Shown: positions 7,728-16,588 of the stretch, piece by piece | Numbering within the stretch: position 1 is the stretch's first letter | How the letters are laid out: the number at the start of each line of letters is the position of its first letter | DNA from: BP-133 sp040756995 | GTDB taxonomy: Bacteria > Actinomycetota > Acidimicrobiia > IMCC26256 > BP-133 | Reading direction: 5' to 3' | Length of the DNA: 51,669 nucleotides | Assembly (NCBI GenBank): GCA_040756995.1 | Contig: JBFLYK010000044.1 | Span: 1-51,669 of the forward strand | Program-made: the position numbers and the translations under genes | Notes under the pieces: generated by a model | Database searches by the model: none | The model's input: the letters and a program-made list of their open reading frames with translations, nothing else | Told to the model about the DNA's origin: nothing

Positions 7728-8108
7728 TCAGCCCTCGTCGTCGAGCAACGCGGCAAAGGCCGCGGCCACCGGGTGACCCTCACCGGAACGGGGTTGGACG
7801 CGATGGCGACCCCGCAGCCCCGCCACGATCAGTTTCGCCTGCGCCACCGCCTCCGGGTCGGGATCGGCCAGCGCCGCTTCCACCAGCGACGGCACATCGA
7901 GCCGCTTCCAGCCGGCCGCAACCAGCCGCTCCTCCCCGTAGGCCTGCAACTGCGTCAACTGCTGGGCCCGCTCGTAGCGCTCCATGACATCCATCGCCTT
8001 GCGCAGAAAGGCGCTCCGGTTCCCCGCTCCGAAGACGGCCGCCAGCCGGTCGAGTCGCTCCCGATCCGCCTCATCAATCGCGAACCCGACCGTCGAAGAC
8101 CTCCGCAC
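7728..8108 (-). CDS. Ribbon-helix-helix antitoxin
   Basis: 126 residues. The N-terminal RSSTVGFAIDEADRERLDRLA followed by NRSAFLRKAMDVM is a ribbon-helix-helix DNA-binding domain; the C-terminal half should wrap the PIN toxin. The GTG at 8108 was chosen because a -10 box (TATGGT on the minus strand, 8115-8120) ends 6 bases before it, giving a leaderless transcript, and because longer frames run into the promoter palindromes. Autoregulation through those palindromes is likely. Confidence 0.7.
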   Translation of the reverse strand: MRRSSTVGFAIDEADRERLDRLAAVFGAGNRSAFLRKAMDVMERYERAQQLTQLQAYGEERLVAAGWKRLDVPSLVEAALADPDPEAVAQAKLIVAGLRGRHRVQPRSGEGHPVAAAFAALLDDEG

Positions 8109-8114
8109 ACCTGC

Positions 8115-8145
8115 ACCATACCAGGAGTTGCCTACGGTATGCAAC
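8115..8145 (-). promoter_or_regulatory. Promoter and operator palindromes of the first TA module
   Basis: Minus-strand -10 box TATGGT at 8115-8120. Two inverted repeats interleave here: CATACC (8117-8122) with GGTATG (8136-8141), and GTTGC (8127-8131) with GCAAC (8141-8145). Such sites are typical targets of RHH antitoxins. Confidence 0.55.
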
Positions 8146-8254
8146 GGTGATGCCGGCACAATTCACGTCCCTAGGGGGATGACCTCCTTCCCGTTTGGCG
8201 CGGTCTTCCCCACGATCGGGGGAGCGCACTCACAATGAGAGGACCGCGTTCACA

Positions 8255-10042
8255 ATGTCGCTTCCTTCCGAGCTGATCCCGACGCGCCGGCGGACGGGGC
8301 TGCCCCGACGCTCGCGGGCGCTCATCGGCGTGTTCGCCGCCGTCTCCGTTCTCGGCGCCGCCTGTTCGTCGGGCGGTGGACGCGACGTCCAGCAAGCGGC
8401 GACCAGCAAAGAGGACGCGCCCGCACCTCAGAAGGTGCACGACGTGCTGCCCGACCCGAGCATCACGCTGACGGACGACACCGTGGTCGTGCGCAGCGCC
8501 GGTGGACGGGCCGTCAGGCGGTTCGACGACGACCCCGACACCATCGTCATCGACGCCGGCGCGGAGGGCGCCGACCAGCTCGACCCGGGCGAGATCATGC
8601 TCCTCACCGGCGTGACCGTCGTGCGGGCCGCCAAGGTCGACAAGGTCGGCGACGAGCTGCGGATCACCGGCGCGCCCGTGTCGCTGCCCGAGGTCATCAA
8701 GAACGGCAGCCTCAAGTGGGACGCCCAGCCGATCGACATGAGCAACGCCCGCCTCACCGTGTGGGCCGGCGAGCCGGCCGGCGCCACCGATGGCCAGTCT
8801 GCACCGCCCGCCGCACCGGCCGGCGCCGGCGGCGGCGGGATCGGCATCCCCGGTGGCCTCGGCCGGCCCGGCGGGGCCCGTCCACCGATGCCGGGCGGCG
8901 TCGGCACGACCGGGCAGGGCGACGCCCCCGCCGAGGACGTCCCGAGCGACGAACAAGTCGAGGACATGTGGGGCGACGTCAACGACGTTCTCGGCGGCGG
9001 CGACGGCAGCGATCTCTTCGGCCTCGGCGCTGACGTCATCGACCTCGAGCGGGCCGGCGCCCGGCTGGCCAGCTCGGTCGAGGAGCTCACTGCGGACAGC
9101 GGACCCGGTTCCTCGTCGACCACGACGACCGCCCCTCCGGCCATCGAGCGCGCCGCCAAGATGACCGTGGACGGCGTCGAGTACGGCTTCTCCTATGTCA
9201 GGCAGGAGAAGGAGAAGCTCGACATCTTCAAGCTCAGCGTCGAGAGCGCCAGCGGCCCCGAGAAGAAGCAGGAAGTCGCAGGCGCTGACGGCCCCGAGGA
9301 GGGCGACACCATCGCCGCCACCAAGGTCAAGGGCACCCTCGAGACCGAGGTGAAGGTCAAGAACATGATGCACCAGGGCGACATGGAGATCGTCGATGGC
9401 GTCGTGAGGAAGCTGGAGCTGGTCATCCCCGAGATGAGCGGCGAGGTCAACGTCTCGGCCAAGTTCCAGGCGCTGTCGATGGTGGCCAACATGGTCAGCG
9501 ATCCGCTCTTCGACCTGCCGCTCAGCCTCGAGGTGCCGGTCGTCCTCGGCGGTATTCCCTTCACCATGGGAATCAAGGTCGGCGTGCAGGTCAACCTGTC
9601 GATGGCCATGCTCGACAACACGCTCTCCGGCCTGGCCAAGGTGACCTTCGGCGGCGACTCGGGCTTCCGCTATGCCGACGGCGCCATCAGCGTGTTCGGC
9701 AAGCGGATCCAGAACGGCGAGGATCTGCTCAATTCCGTCAAGGGTCTGGCTGAGGGCCCGGTCGGCCTGGTCTTCACCAACGAGCTCCCCAAGCTGAGCT
9801 TCGGACTGGGCTACAAGCTCGTCACCGCCGGCGTCTTCCTGTCCAACGGCTACGTGGCGTCGTTCCACATCCTGCCGTCCCCGGCACCCTGCACGGCGGC
9901 CAACGTCTCCTACGTCCTCGCCGGCGGGGCGACCGCCAAGTTCTTCGGCGTCGACTTCGAGTACGCCCGCAAGGCGATCACCGAGCAGCGCTGGCACTTC
10001 AACTTCCCGAAGGACCAGCGCTGCAACGCCGAACCAGGCTGA
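8255..10042 (+). CDS. Large lipoprotein of unknown function
   Basis: 595 residues. A lipoprotein signal ends in VSVLGAAC followed by a Ser/Gly linker. Residues about 175-240 are a Gly/Pro-rich low-complexity linker and about 285-300 a Ser/Thr stretch. The C-terminal half (about 305-590) alternates short beta-strand-like segments with two cysteines near the end (APCTAANV and DQRCNAEPG) and is probably one large extracellular beta domain. No family was recognised. ATG at 8255 follows GAGAGGA. A CCCTAGGG site (8169-8176) lies upstream, as at several surface genes here. It has no operon partner; both neighbours are TA modules. Confidence 0.75.
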   Translation: MSLPSELIPTRRRTGLPRRSRALIGVFAAVSVLGAACSSGGGRDVQQAATSKEDAPAPQKVHDVLPDPSITLTDDTVVVRSAGGRAVRRFDDDPDTIVIDAGAEGADQLDPGEIMLLTGVTVVRAAKVDKVGDELRITGAPVSLPEVIKNGSLKWDAQPIDMSNARLTVWAGEPAGATDGQSAPPAAPAGAGGGGIGIPGGLGRPGGARPPMPGGVGTTGQGDAPAEDVPSDEQVEDMWGDVNDVLGGGDGSDLFGLGADVIDLERAGARLASSVEELTADSGPGSSSTTTTAPPAIERAAKMTVDGVEYGFSYVRQEKEKLDIFKLSVESASGPEKKQEVAGADGPEEGDTIAATKVKGTLETEVKVKNMMHQGDMEIVDGVVRKLELVIPEMSGEVNVSAKFQALSMVANMVSDPLFDLPLSLEVPVVLGGIPFTMGIKVGVQVNLSMAMLDNTLSGLAKVTFGGDSGFRYADGAISVFGKRIQNGEDLLNSVKGLAEGPVGLVFTNELPKLSFGLGYKLVTAGVFLSNGYVASFHILPSPAPCTAANVSYVLAGGATAKFFGVDFEYARKAITEQRWHFNFPKDQRCNAEPG

Positions 10043-10125
10043 CCCGGTCGGCTCGGCCGACGCCGGCTCAGTCCAGTCGTCAAGCCGCTTCCGCCTGCTC
10101 GTAGTCCGGCAGCCGAGCGTCAACG

Positions 10126-10145
10126 GCATCATGATGTTATGATGC
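10126..10145 (+). promoter_or_regulatory. Promoter and operator palindrome of the second TA module
   Basis: GCATCAT (10126-10132) and ATGATGC (10139-10145) are perfect arms around 6 bases. A -10 box TATGAT (10138-10143) overlaps the right arm and ends 6 bases before the antitoxin ATG, so binding would block a leaderless transcript. Confidence 0.65.
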
Positions 10146-10149
10146 TTCT

Positions 10150-10410
10150 ATGGGAAAGACGCGCACTACTCTCACGATCGACGAGGCGGTCCTGCGGGCC
10201 GTGAAGATCCGGGCCGCCCGGACGGGAAAGGGTGACAGCGAAGTCATCGAGGATGCGCTGCGCCGAGAACTGGGCCTGGACCTGCTCGACCGGCTGTGGG
10301 AGCGGAACCAGCTTCCAGAAGCGGAGGCCGTGGCACTGGCGGTTGAGGCGCAGCATGCGTCGCGCCCGACGAAGCGCTCGCCGACGAAGCGCTCGTCGAC
10401 GAAGCGTTGA
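10150..10410 (+). CDS. Ribbon-helix-helix antitoxin (VapB-like)
   Basis: 86 residues: RTTLTIDEAVLRAVKIRAA, then DSEVIEDALRREL, a ribbon-helix-helix domain of the CopG/VapB kind. The C-terminus ends in a three-fold basic repeat (PTKRS, PTKRS, STKR), made by a short tandem DNA repeat at about 10369-10407. The ATG lies exactly where a transcript from the TATGAT box would begin. It overlaps the toxin start by TTGA, and should repress its own promoter through the palindrome upstream. Confidence 0.78.
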   Translation: MGKTRTTLTIDEAVLRAVKIRAARTGKGDSEVIEDALRRELGLDLLDRLWERNQLPEAEAVALAVEAQHASRPTKRSPTKRSSTKR

Positions 10411-10817
10411 GGGCGGTTCTCGACCCGAACGTACTCATCTCGGCTTTGCTGACGCCCGCCGGCGCCCCGGCCAGAGTGCTCCTGGCCTGGCTCGAGGGAG
10501 CCTTCGAACTCGTGGTCTCTCCCCTGCTCCTCGCCGAACTCGAACGCGCTCTCGCCTACCCGAAGATTGCCGAACGTGTTGAGCCTGCCGAAGCCGCCGA
10601 ACTCATCGCGCTCCTTCACCGCCAAGCGGACGTTTCGAACGATCCGCTAGCACCACCTCGGATCCACGCGCCCGACGCCGACGACGACTACCTGATCGCG
10701 CTGGCGGAGGCCGCCCGGGCCGTCATCGTCTCAGGTGACGCCCATCTCCTCGGTCTGGCCGATCGTCTTCCGGTGTACTCGCCCGCCGAGTTCCTCACCC
10801 ACCTCGGAGATCAGTAG
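10407..10817 (+). CDS. PIN-domain toxin (VapC-like, PIN_3 type)
   Basis: 136 residues with a complete PIN fold: VLDPNVLISALL (first acid), LLLAELERAL (second), DADDDYLIALA (third) and VSGDAHLL (fourth). Predicted Mg-dependent ribonuclease. The TTG at 10407 overlaps the antitoxin stop (TTGA), so translation is coupled. It converges with the phosphoglycosyltransferase gene; the 75 bases between have no clear terminator. Confidence 0.82.
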   Translation: MRAVLDPNVLISALLTPAGAPARVLLAWLEGAFELVVSPLLLAELERALAYPKIAERVEPAEAAELIALLHRQADVSNDPLAPPRIHAPDADDDYLIALAEAARAVIVSGDAHLLGLADRLPVYSPAEFLTHLGDQ

Positions 10818-10892
10818 CAGCGGTCCATCGCCCGCGTTAGCAGCAGCGCTTACCCCAAGCGGGTTTGGACCCGGGGCTCCGGTGCTGGTTGC

Positions 10893-11600
10893 TCAGTGCC
10901 CGCGGTTCTTGCCGAGCAGCGCCGGAACAGTGCGGACGAGGATCGAGACGTCCGTCCGCAGCGAGACCGTCCGGGCATAGACGACGTCGGGCGTCGTCGA
11001 CTGCCACATGAGCTTGCCGTTCCCTCGCTCGGTCACCTGCCACAGCCCGGTGAGGCCGGGCTTCACATCGTGCCGCTCGTGCTGCCAGGGCTCGTAGCGG
11101 GCGACGATCTCCGGCAGTTCGGGGCGAGGCCCGACCAGGCTCATCTCCCCCCGGAGCACATTGACCAGCTGAGGGATCTCGTCGAGGCTCAGCTTGCGGA
11201 GCAGCTTTCCCATGCGGGTGTGCCGGGGGTCGTTGGGGCACTTGTGCCCGTGCTCCAGGCACGGGCCGCTCCGAGCGCCGGCGGGTGCCTCATGGAGCAT
11301 GGTCCGGAACTTGAGGACCGTGAATTCCTTGCCGCCAAGGCCGACTCGCCGCTGGCGGAAGAGCACTCCTGGCCCGAGATCGATCCGCACGATGATCGCA
11401 ACGGCGGCGCCGACCGGAGTGAGCGCCAACAGCGCGCTCGCCGCCAGCAGCTTGTCGATGGCGGGCTTGACATACCGGGCATAGTTGCCGGCTGAACCCG
11501 CCCGCCCCGTCGACGCGACCGGAGGAGCGCTGACCGCGACGATCGAACTGCGTTCTTCGAGCGCAATGGGCGCGTTGAGGGTTCCGATGAGCGGATCCAT
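10893..11600 (-). CDS. Initiating sugar-phosphate transferase (bacterial sugar transferase family)
   Basis: 235 residues, the compact monotopic phosphoglycosyltransferase form, lacking the multi-pass N-terminal region of WbaP. It transfers a sugar-1-phosphate to undecaprenyl phosphate, the first step of repeat-unit assembly. Signatures: KPAIDKLLAASALLALTPV (membrane re-entrant helix), VLFRQRRVGLGGKEFTVLKF, LSLDEIPQLVNVLRGEMSL, VGPRPELPE and KPGLTGLWQV. About 35 extra N-terminal residues precede the core. It is last in the minus-strand polysaccharide block and has its own upstream palindrome and promoter-like element at 11610-11655. Confidence 0.9.
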   Translation of the reverse strand: MDPLIGTLNAPIALEERSSIVAVSAPPVASTGRAGSAGNYARYVKPAIDKLLAASALLALTPVGAAVAIIVRIDLGPGVLFRQRRVGLGGKEFTVLKFRTMLHEAPAGARSGPCLEHGHKCPNDPRHTRMGKLLRKLSLDEIPQLVNVLRGEMSLVGPRPELPEIVARYEPWQHERHDVKPGLTGLWQVTERGNGKLMWQSTTPDVVYARTVSLRTDVSILVRTVPALLGKNRGH

Positions 11601-11609
11601 GTCTAGTTC

Positions 11610-11655
11610 ATCGGCCCGAAGCGGCCGGGTCTCCTTGAGTGAAGCCCCTTAGGGG
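11610..11655 (-). promoter_or_regulatory. Candidate promoter with CCCCTTAGGGG site
   Basis: On the minus strand: CCCCTAAGGGG (11645-11655), TCAAG (11634-11638) and GCCGAT (11610-11615). Both half-elements match the set described in the findings but the spacing here is 18 bases rather than 14-15. The ATG of the sugar transferase is 10 bases further on. Confidence 0.4.
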
Positions 11656-11657
11656 TC

Positions 11658-12605
11658 TCAGGCCGACGGACGCGAGGCGCCCTGGCCGGCGAACCACGCC
11701 ACGGTGCGCTCAAGACCCTCACGAAGGGCGACACGGGGGCGCCAGCCGAGCTTCTCGGCTGCCAGCGAGATGTCGGGGCGGCGCTGCGTCGGGTCGTCCT
11801 CGGGCAGCGGCTCGAAGATGATCTCCGACTTCGAGTCGGTCAACTCGAGCACGGCCTCGGCCAGCTCCAGGACGGTGAACTCGTCGGGGTTACCGATGTT
11901 GACCGGCCCCACGTAGTCCGAATCGAGGAGCGCCACGAGGCCGGCCACCTGGTCGTCCACGTAGCAGAAGCTCCGCGTCTGGGACCCGTCGCCGTAGACC
12001 GTGAGCGGCACACCTCGGAGCGCCTGCACCAGGAAGTTGGACACCACCCGGCCGTCCTGCGGCCGCATGCGGGGCCCATAAGTGTTGAACGTCCGGCTGA
12101 TGCGCACGTCCAAGCCGTACTGGCGGTGGTAGGCCATGGTGGTCGCCTCGGCGAAGCGCTTGGCCTCGTCGTAGACACTGCGGGGCCCGACCGAGTGGAC
12201 GTGACCCCAGTACGTCTCAGGCTGGGGATGCACTTTGGGGTCGCCATAGACCTCACTGGTGGAAGCCAAGAAGTACCGCGCCCCTTTGGCCCGAGCCAGA
12301 TCGAGCGTGTGGAAAGTGCCGAGGCTGCCGACCTGGAGTGTCTCGATCGGCATCTCGAGGTAATCCTTCGGAGACGCCGGGCTGGCCAGGTGCATCACGG
12401 CGCCGACCGGGCCGGCCACCTCGAATGGCACGTTGACGTCATGCTGCAGGAACTCGAATCCCGGTCGGCCCAGAAGATGGGCGATGTTCTCCGGGCTACT
12501 CGTGCAGTAGTTGTCGACGGCGACGACCTGGTCGCCCCGGTCGAGCAGCAGCTCGGCGACGTGGGAGCCGAGAAAGCCCGCCCCTCCGGTGAGGACGACC
12601 CTCAT
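11658..12605 (-). CDS. UDP-glucuronate decarboxylase (UDP-xylose synthase)
   Basis: 315-residue extended SDR enzyme that oxidatively decarboxylates UDP-glucuronate to UDP-xylose (NAD-dependent). Signatures: TGGAGFLGSH (NAD binding), VAVDNYCTSSPENI, LASPASPKDYLEMP, STSEVYGDP, the YDEAK catalytic Tyr/Lys near residue 145 and RISRTFNTYGPRM. These blocks are typical of Uxs rather than of 4-epimerases. Its start overlaps the stop of the UDP-glucose dehydrogenase gene (ATGA), so the two make UDP-glucuronate and then UDP-xylose from UDP-glucose for the exopolysaccharide. Confidence 0.92.
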   Translation of the reverse strand: MRVVLTGGAGFLGSHVAELLLDRGDQVVAVDNYCTSSPENIAHLLGRPGFEFLQHDVNVPFEVAGPVGAVMHLASPASPKDYLEMPIETLQVGSLGTFHTLDLARAKGARYFLASTSEVYGDPKVHPQPETYWGHVHSVGPRSVYDEAKRFAEATTMAYHRQYGLDVRISRTFNTYGPRMRPQDGRVVSNFLVQALRGVPLTVYGDGSQTRSFCYVDDQVAGLVALLDSDYVGPVNIGNPDEFTVLELAEAVLELTDSKSEIIFEPLPEDDPTQRRPDISLAAEKLGWRPRVALREGLERTVAWFAGQGASRPSA

Positions 12606-13954
12606 GCCACGCTCTCCAGGTCCTCGTCGAGGTTGTGGCGGTCGAAGGCGCGCACGAACTCGACGTTAGCGGGCACGGATGGGGCATTCCGCCCGATGCC
12701 CTGGTAGGTGAAGCCGAGGCCGACCACCAAGGCCGGCGGGAACAGATTCCGGGCGTCGACCATCGCGGGCGTCTTCATCAGGTCCTTCAGCTTCAGGAGG
12801 TTCAGCTCAGCGAACTCCGGCCACTCGGTGAGAACGGCCAAGACGTCCGCACCCATCGCCACGTCGTAGGCATCAACCATGGCCTCGACCCCCTCGACCG
12901 GGTGGTTGACGGCCGGGTCGTAGGCCTGGACCTTCGCGCCGGCGGCGACGAGCCGCTGGATGACGTTGATGGCCGGGGAGTCCCGAAGGTCGTCCGTCCC
13001 GGCCTTGAACGCCAACCCGAGAACGCCAATCGTCTTGCCGGCCACGCTACCGCCAGCCATCTCGACGATCTTGTCCGTCGTGGCGTCGAACTGGCCCTCG
13101 TTGGCCTCGATGACACTGCGCAGCAGGCGGAAGTCGTGGTCGTTGTCCTCGGCGATGCGCACCAGCGCCCGGCTGTCCTTGGGGAAGCAGGAGCCGCCCC
13201 AGCCCGGCCCGGGCCGCAGGAACTCGAAGCCGATCCGGCGGTCGTGCCCGATGCCGAGCACCACGTTGTCGATGTCGGCGCCGACCCGCTCGCACAGAGT
13301 GGCGATCTCGTTCACGAAGCTGAGCTTCGTGGCCAAGAAGGCGTTGGCGGCGTACTTGATCATCTCCGACGACGCGGCATCGGTCAGGACGACTGGGGCG
13401 TCAAGCTTGTCGTAGAGGCCCGCCACCCGGCGGACGGCCTCCCGGTTGTCACCACCGACGACAATGCGGTCGGGATTGAGGCAGTCGTAAACCGCGGTGC
13501 CCTCTCGAAGGAACTCAGGGTTGGAGACAACAGACACGTCGTCTCGGCCGAGCGTTTGGGCCACGAGAGCAGCGGATCCGACAGGGACCGTCGACTTGTT
13601 GATGACCACGGCGCCAGACTCGAGGTGATCCGCGATCTCCCCGGCGGCAGCGAGCAGGAACGTGAGATCGGCCGCGCCATCTGCACCCTGGGGCGTGGGG
13701 AGGCAGAGGAACACGAACTCGGCACCCGGCACCGCATTGGCTGCACCCAGAACAAACGAGAGCCGCCGCTCGGCCAGGCCCTCGATCACGAGCTCGCCAA
13801 GGCCCTCCTCGACGATCGGGAGCTCGCCCCGGTTGAGGCGCTCAACCTTGCTCGGCACGACGTCGGCGCACACCACCTCATGACCCAGGTGGGCCAGGTA
13901 CGCGCCGGTGGTGAGCCCGACGTACCCGGTTCCGACAACTGCGATCCTCGACAT
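12602..13954 (-). CDS. ugd: UDP-glucose 6-dehydrogenase
   Basis: 450 residues, full-length for the family. N-terminal NAD fold with VVGTGYVGLTTG, LCLPTPQG, KSTVPVGSA; central NPEFLREG and AANAFLATKLSFVNE; catalytic Cys in WGGSCFPKDS near residue 256; C-terminal domain with GLAFKAGTDDLRDSP. Converts UDP-glucose to UDP-glucuronate with two NAD. It is the first gene of a short operon with the UDP-xylose synthase. Upstream is a CTAG-centred palindrome and a promoter-like element (13988-14035). GC content is high, unlike the glycosyltransferase genes just upstream. Confidence 0.95.
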   Translation of the reverse strand: MSRIAVVGTGYVGLTTGAYLAHLGHEVVCADVVPSKVERLNRGELPIVEEGLGELVIEGLAERRLSFVLGAANAVPGAEFVFLCLPTPQGADGAADLTFLLAAAGEIADHLESGAVVINKSTVPVGSAALVAQTLGRDDVSVVSNPEFLREGTAVYDCLNPDRIVVGGDNREAVRRVAGLYDKLDAPVVLTDAASSEMIKYAANAFLATKLSFVNEIATLCERVGADIDNVVLGIGHDRRIGFEFLRPGPGWGGSCFPKDSRALVRIAEDNDHDFRLLRSVIEANEGQFDATTDKIVEMAGGSVAGKTIGVLGLAFKAGTDDLRDSPAINVIQRLVAAGAKVQAYDPAVNHPVEGVEAMVDAYDVAMGADVLAVLTEWPEFAELNLLKLKDLMKTPAMVDARNLFPPALVVGLGFTYQGIGRNAPSVPANVEFVRAFDRHNLDEDLESVA

Positions 13955-13987
13955 TTCGATCCCCTTGGTTCGAAGGACAACGTGAGG

Positions 13988-14035
13988 ATCGGCTGAACCA
14001 CCCCTGCCTTCGATAGGGGGTGCCCCCTAGGGGGC
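13988..14035 (-). promoter_or_regulatory. Candidate promoter with 14-base CTAG palindrome, upstream of ugd
   Basis: GCCCCCTAGGGGGC (14022-14035) is a perfect palindrome. On the minus strand it is followed after 9 bases by CGAAG (14008-14012, a weak match to TCAAG), then 14 bases, then GCCGAT (13988-13993). Confidence 0.5.
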
Positions 14036-14134
14036 GCCACCCTCGGTCATCGCGGCTGTCGCGTCCTGGTCTAAGGAACGCGTTCAGCCGATAACTCGTC
14101 GCATGCGATAGCAACTGGAATTTCGAGTGCCGGC

Positions 14135-15331
14135 TCAGGCTTCTATCAATTCCGCATTGAGGGTAAGGAGGCGGGCGACAACAGCCTGAGACGAATACTG
14201 AGCTTCGAACCGAGCTCTTGCGAACGACCCACGCCGCTGCAGCTCCGCCTCATCGCCGGCGGCCTGAATAAGCGCACGGGCTAGATCCTTGATGGACGGC
14301 TCAGCAAGCCACCCAACGCCTCCGCTTACGACCTCGGGAAGCCCTCCCATACTAGTGGCGACCACTGCCCGCCCATGAGAGAACGCCTCTATCGCCGTAA
14401 GCCCAAAAGTCTCATGCACAAGAGAGGGCACAACGACAGCTGCGCTCGTTCTGATCGCCAAGTCCAGTGCATCACGATCAAGCTGGCCCAGATACTCTAC
14501 TCGTGGGAGTTCCTTCTGAGCGGCTCGCACGAGACCCTCAAGATCTCCGCTTCCAGCGATCGCCAGCGAATAAGGCGGCGGAAGGTGAGCATCCCGCCAA
14601 GCGTCGACGAGCATCTCCACACCCTTGGCCCTTTCAAGGCGGCCTGCAAAAAGAAATCGAGCCCGATCAACAGGAATAGGAGGCCCAGGGTCACGTGTGA
14701 GATTCGGGATCACGACGATACGATCCGGATCGAAACCAATTTCTACAAGGCGATCCTTGACGAAACGGCTTACGGCGACAAGTCGATCCACCTTCTCCCA
14801 AGTGCTTCTGTGAACCGTCTCGCTAGTAGCGAGGAGCGCGCTCTGGAGCTTCGATCCCCGATAGCACCCGAACCGAATCCCCGGGCCAAATGAGCCCTTT
14901 TCGACGCAGAGGGCGCATGCCGCGCCGGACCGATACAACAAACCGTTCAGACAAGCATGCCTGTAATTGTGGACAAAGTGGACAACCGGAAGGTTAACCG
15001 CAGCCGCCGCTCTGACAACCGCGGGGGAGATCAACGGGTAAACGTTGTGAACATGCATGACATTGGGTCGCCAGTCTCGAACTTCGATAGAAAACTGCCG
15101 TAGACTGGAGATCGAATATATCGGATCGAGAACCAGGGAAGCCTTACTCAGCGGCGACATTCCTTCGATCTCATCGCTACGACGATCAAAATGGAGCACT
15201 GCCGCTCCCGCCTCTTTCAACGCCTCCCCCGTTGCAATTACAACGCGGTTCTCCCCAGACGGCGAGGCAGACCGATAGTGATTGTGTACGATCATCACAC
15301 GTTGGTTGCGGGCCGAGATCAGGCTATCCAC
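14135..15331 (-). CDS. Family 4 glycosyltransferase
   Basis: 398-residue GT-B retaining glycosyltransferase. N-terminal acceptor domain begins MIVHNHYRSASPSGENR; the C-terminal donor domain has FLFAGRLERAKGVEMLVDAW, LAIAGSGDLEGL and HETFGLTAIEAFSHG, which holds the E-x7-E motif. A Cys cluster (CLNGLLY, CALCVEK, FGCYRGS) in the first half is seen in several GT4 of this kind. The sugar specificity cannot be read. The start is GTG at 15331, or ATG at 15295. Base composition is lower in GC than the flanking ugd gene. Last gene of the polycistron that begins at the epimerase. Confidence 0.85.
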   Translation of the reverse strand: MDSLISARNQRVMIVHNHYRSASPSGENRVVIATGEALKEAGAAVLHFDRRSDEIEGMSPLSKASLVLDPIYSISSLRQFSIEVRDWRPNVMHVHNVYPLISPAVVRAAAAVNLPVVHFVHNYRHACLNGLLYRSGAACALCVEKGSFGPGIRFGCYRGSKLQSALLATSETVHRSTWEKVDRLVAVSRFVKDRLVEIGFDPDRIVVIPNLTRDPGPPIPVDRARFLFAGRLERAKGVEMLVDAWRDAHLPPPYSLAIAGSGDLEGLVRAAQKELPRVEYLGQLDRDALDLAIRTSAAVVVPSLVHETFGLTAIEAFSHGRAVVATSMGGLPEVVSGGVGWLAEPSIKDLARALIQAAGDEAELQRRGSFARARFEAQYSSQAVVARLLTLNAELIEA

Positions 15332-15379
15332 GTCTCAATCACCCGACCCGACTGCAGAGTGCGTGACAGGGCCCAGCAC

Positions 15380-16588
15380 TTAGAAGAACCTACGCAAGAT
15401 CTGGCGTCCAAATTCCGTGGGTTTGTTGATTGAGACTGGGTTGGGAGTCGTGGGATCACTCAAGACCTCATCAATGATGCCCCCAATCGCCACCGGATTA
15501 GTGGTGACCAACCGCCCGAATCCCTTTGCATGCGCAACGCGTCCTGTACGGCTGCCTACCTCCGCGATCGCCCACCGACCCATCCCGGCGGCTGTCGACA
15601 TGATTGCGCTCGCGTATCCACCGTCGTACAAGATAAAGACACCCTTCGACCGATGGATCAAGCTGGCGATCTCGGTGTGACTCAGATAGCGATCAATTAC
15701 AACCACATTGTTCATATCGTCAATCCCGAGAGCTCGCAAGCTCTCGGTGACATCAGGCTTCTGCCTGCCCGCGATGACGAGCGAGCCGAACTTGGCACAA
15801 TTCGCTTCGCGCCACGATTCGATGACCAAGTCCGCCCGCTTTCGGGCGTCAATCGAGCCGACCAGCAATACCATCGGCCGGTCTTCAATCTCCTCTGCAA
15901 GCTCGGCGAGCAAGTCTGAATCAGTTTCAGCTGATAAGTCGATAGGATCGTCCAGCCGAGAATCGCCATGAGAGAACGGGAACCGCCAAGCGCGCTCTGC
16001 GCCTGTTGCAAGCGGATCCTCTAAGAGGTGGACGTCGACCGCCGGCCATAGGGATGCCAGTCCTATGAAAGCGCTTTTCGCTGCCGCAACAACAAGGGAC
16101 CTTGGCTCGAGCAGCTTGGGCGCCGGTGGCCGCATGAAGATTATTGAGGTGGGATTCGGCAGCCAAGCACGAGCAGCGCAATAGAGCAGAGTTGACCCAA
16201 GTCTGTCGACTTCCGGAATGACCACGCCGGAACCCGTCTGCCGGACGCTGCGGAGCGCTTCGACCAGACCGGCCGTTGTGTCAAGTCCTGGGCGGTTCTC
16301 GACAACCAGCGAGCCATCGCGTACAAGGTCATTGAGATGCGTGGCAAACTCTTCGCTCTGACGTGCAGCGTCAGTAGTGATGAGGTGAGGTTTCAACCCA
16401 CCCTCAAGCGCTGCACGCGCGATCCAAGCCACGTATGCCAGCCGATGGCCGTTTGCGCGCCACTCGAGGATGTAGCAGACACTAGGTCGAGGCGTGGTCG
16501 CTCTTCTCACGACTGAAGAATGGTACTCAGCGGCGACGATCGACGGTTCTGCACATCGCTCACCAGGAAGTGGAGCGCGCCGCACCAC
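15380..16588 (-). CDS. GT-B fold glycosyltransferase-like protein
   Basis: Up to 402 residues. An N-terminal half starting near SVCYILEWRANGHRL and a C-terminal half with MVLLVGSIDARKRADLVIESW, SLVIAGRQKP, VVVIDRYLSHTEIASLI and VFILYDGG give a GT-B layout, but the usual E-x7-E donor motif of GT4 is not evident, so the family is uncertain. It lies among polysaccharide assembly genes and overlaps the flippase gene by 29 bases. The GTG start at 16588 has no good ribosome site; a GTG about 25 codons further in is possible. AT-rich compared with the window. Confidence 0.65.
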   Translation of the reverse strand: MVRRAPLPGERCAEPSIVAAEYHSSVVRRATTPRPSVCYILEWRANGHRLAYVAWIARAALEGGLKPHLITTDAARQSEEFATHLNDLVRDGSLVVENRPGLDTTAGLVEALRSVRQTGSGVVIPEVDRLGSTLLYCAARAWLPNPTSIIFMRPPAPKLLEPRSLVVAAAKSAFIGLASLWPAVDVHLLEDPLATGAERAWRFPFSHGDSRLDDPIDLSAETDSDLLAELAEEIEDRPMVLLVGSIDARKRADLVIESWREANCAKFGSLVIAGRQKPDVTESLRALGIDDMNNVVVIDRYLSHTEIASLIHRSKGVFILYDGGYASAIMSTAAGMGRWAIAEVGSRTGRVAHAKGFGRLVTTNPVAIGGIIDEVLSDPTTPNPVSINKPTEFGRQILRRFF

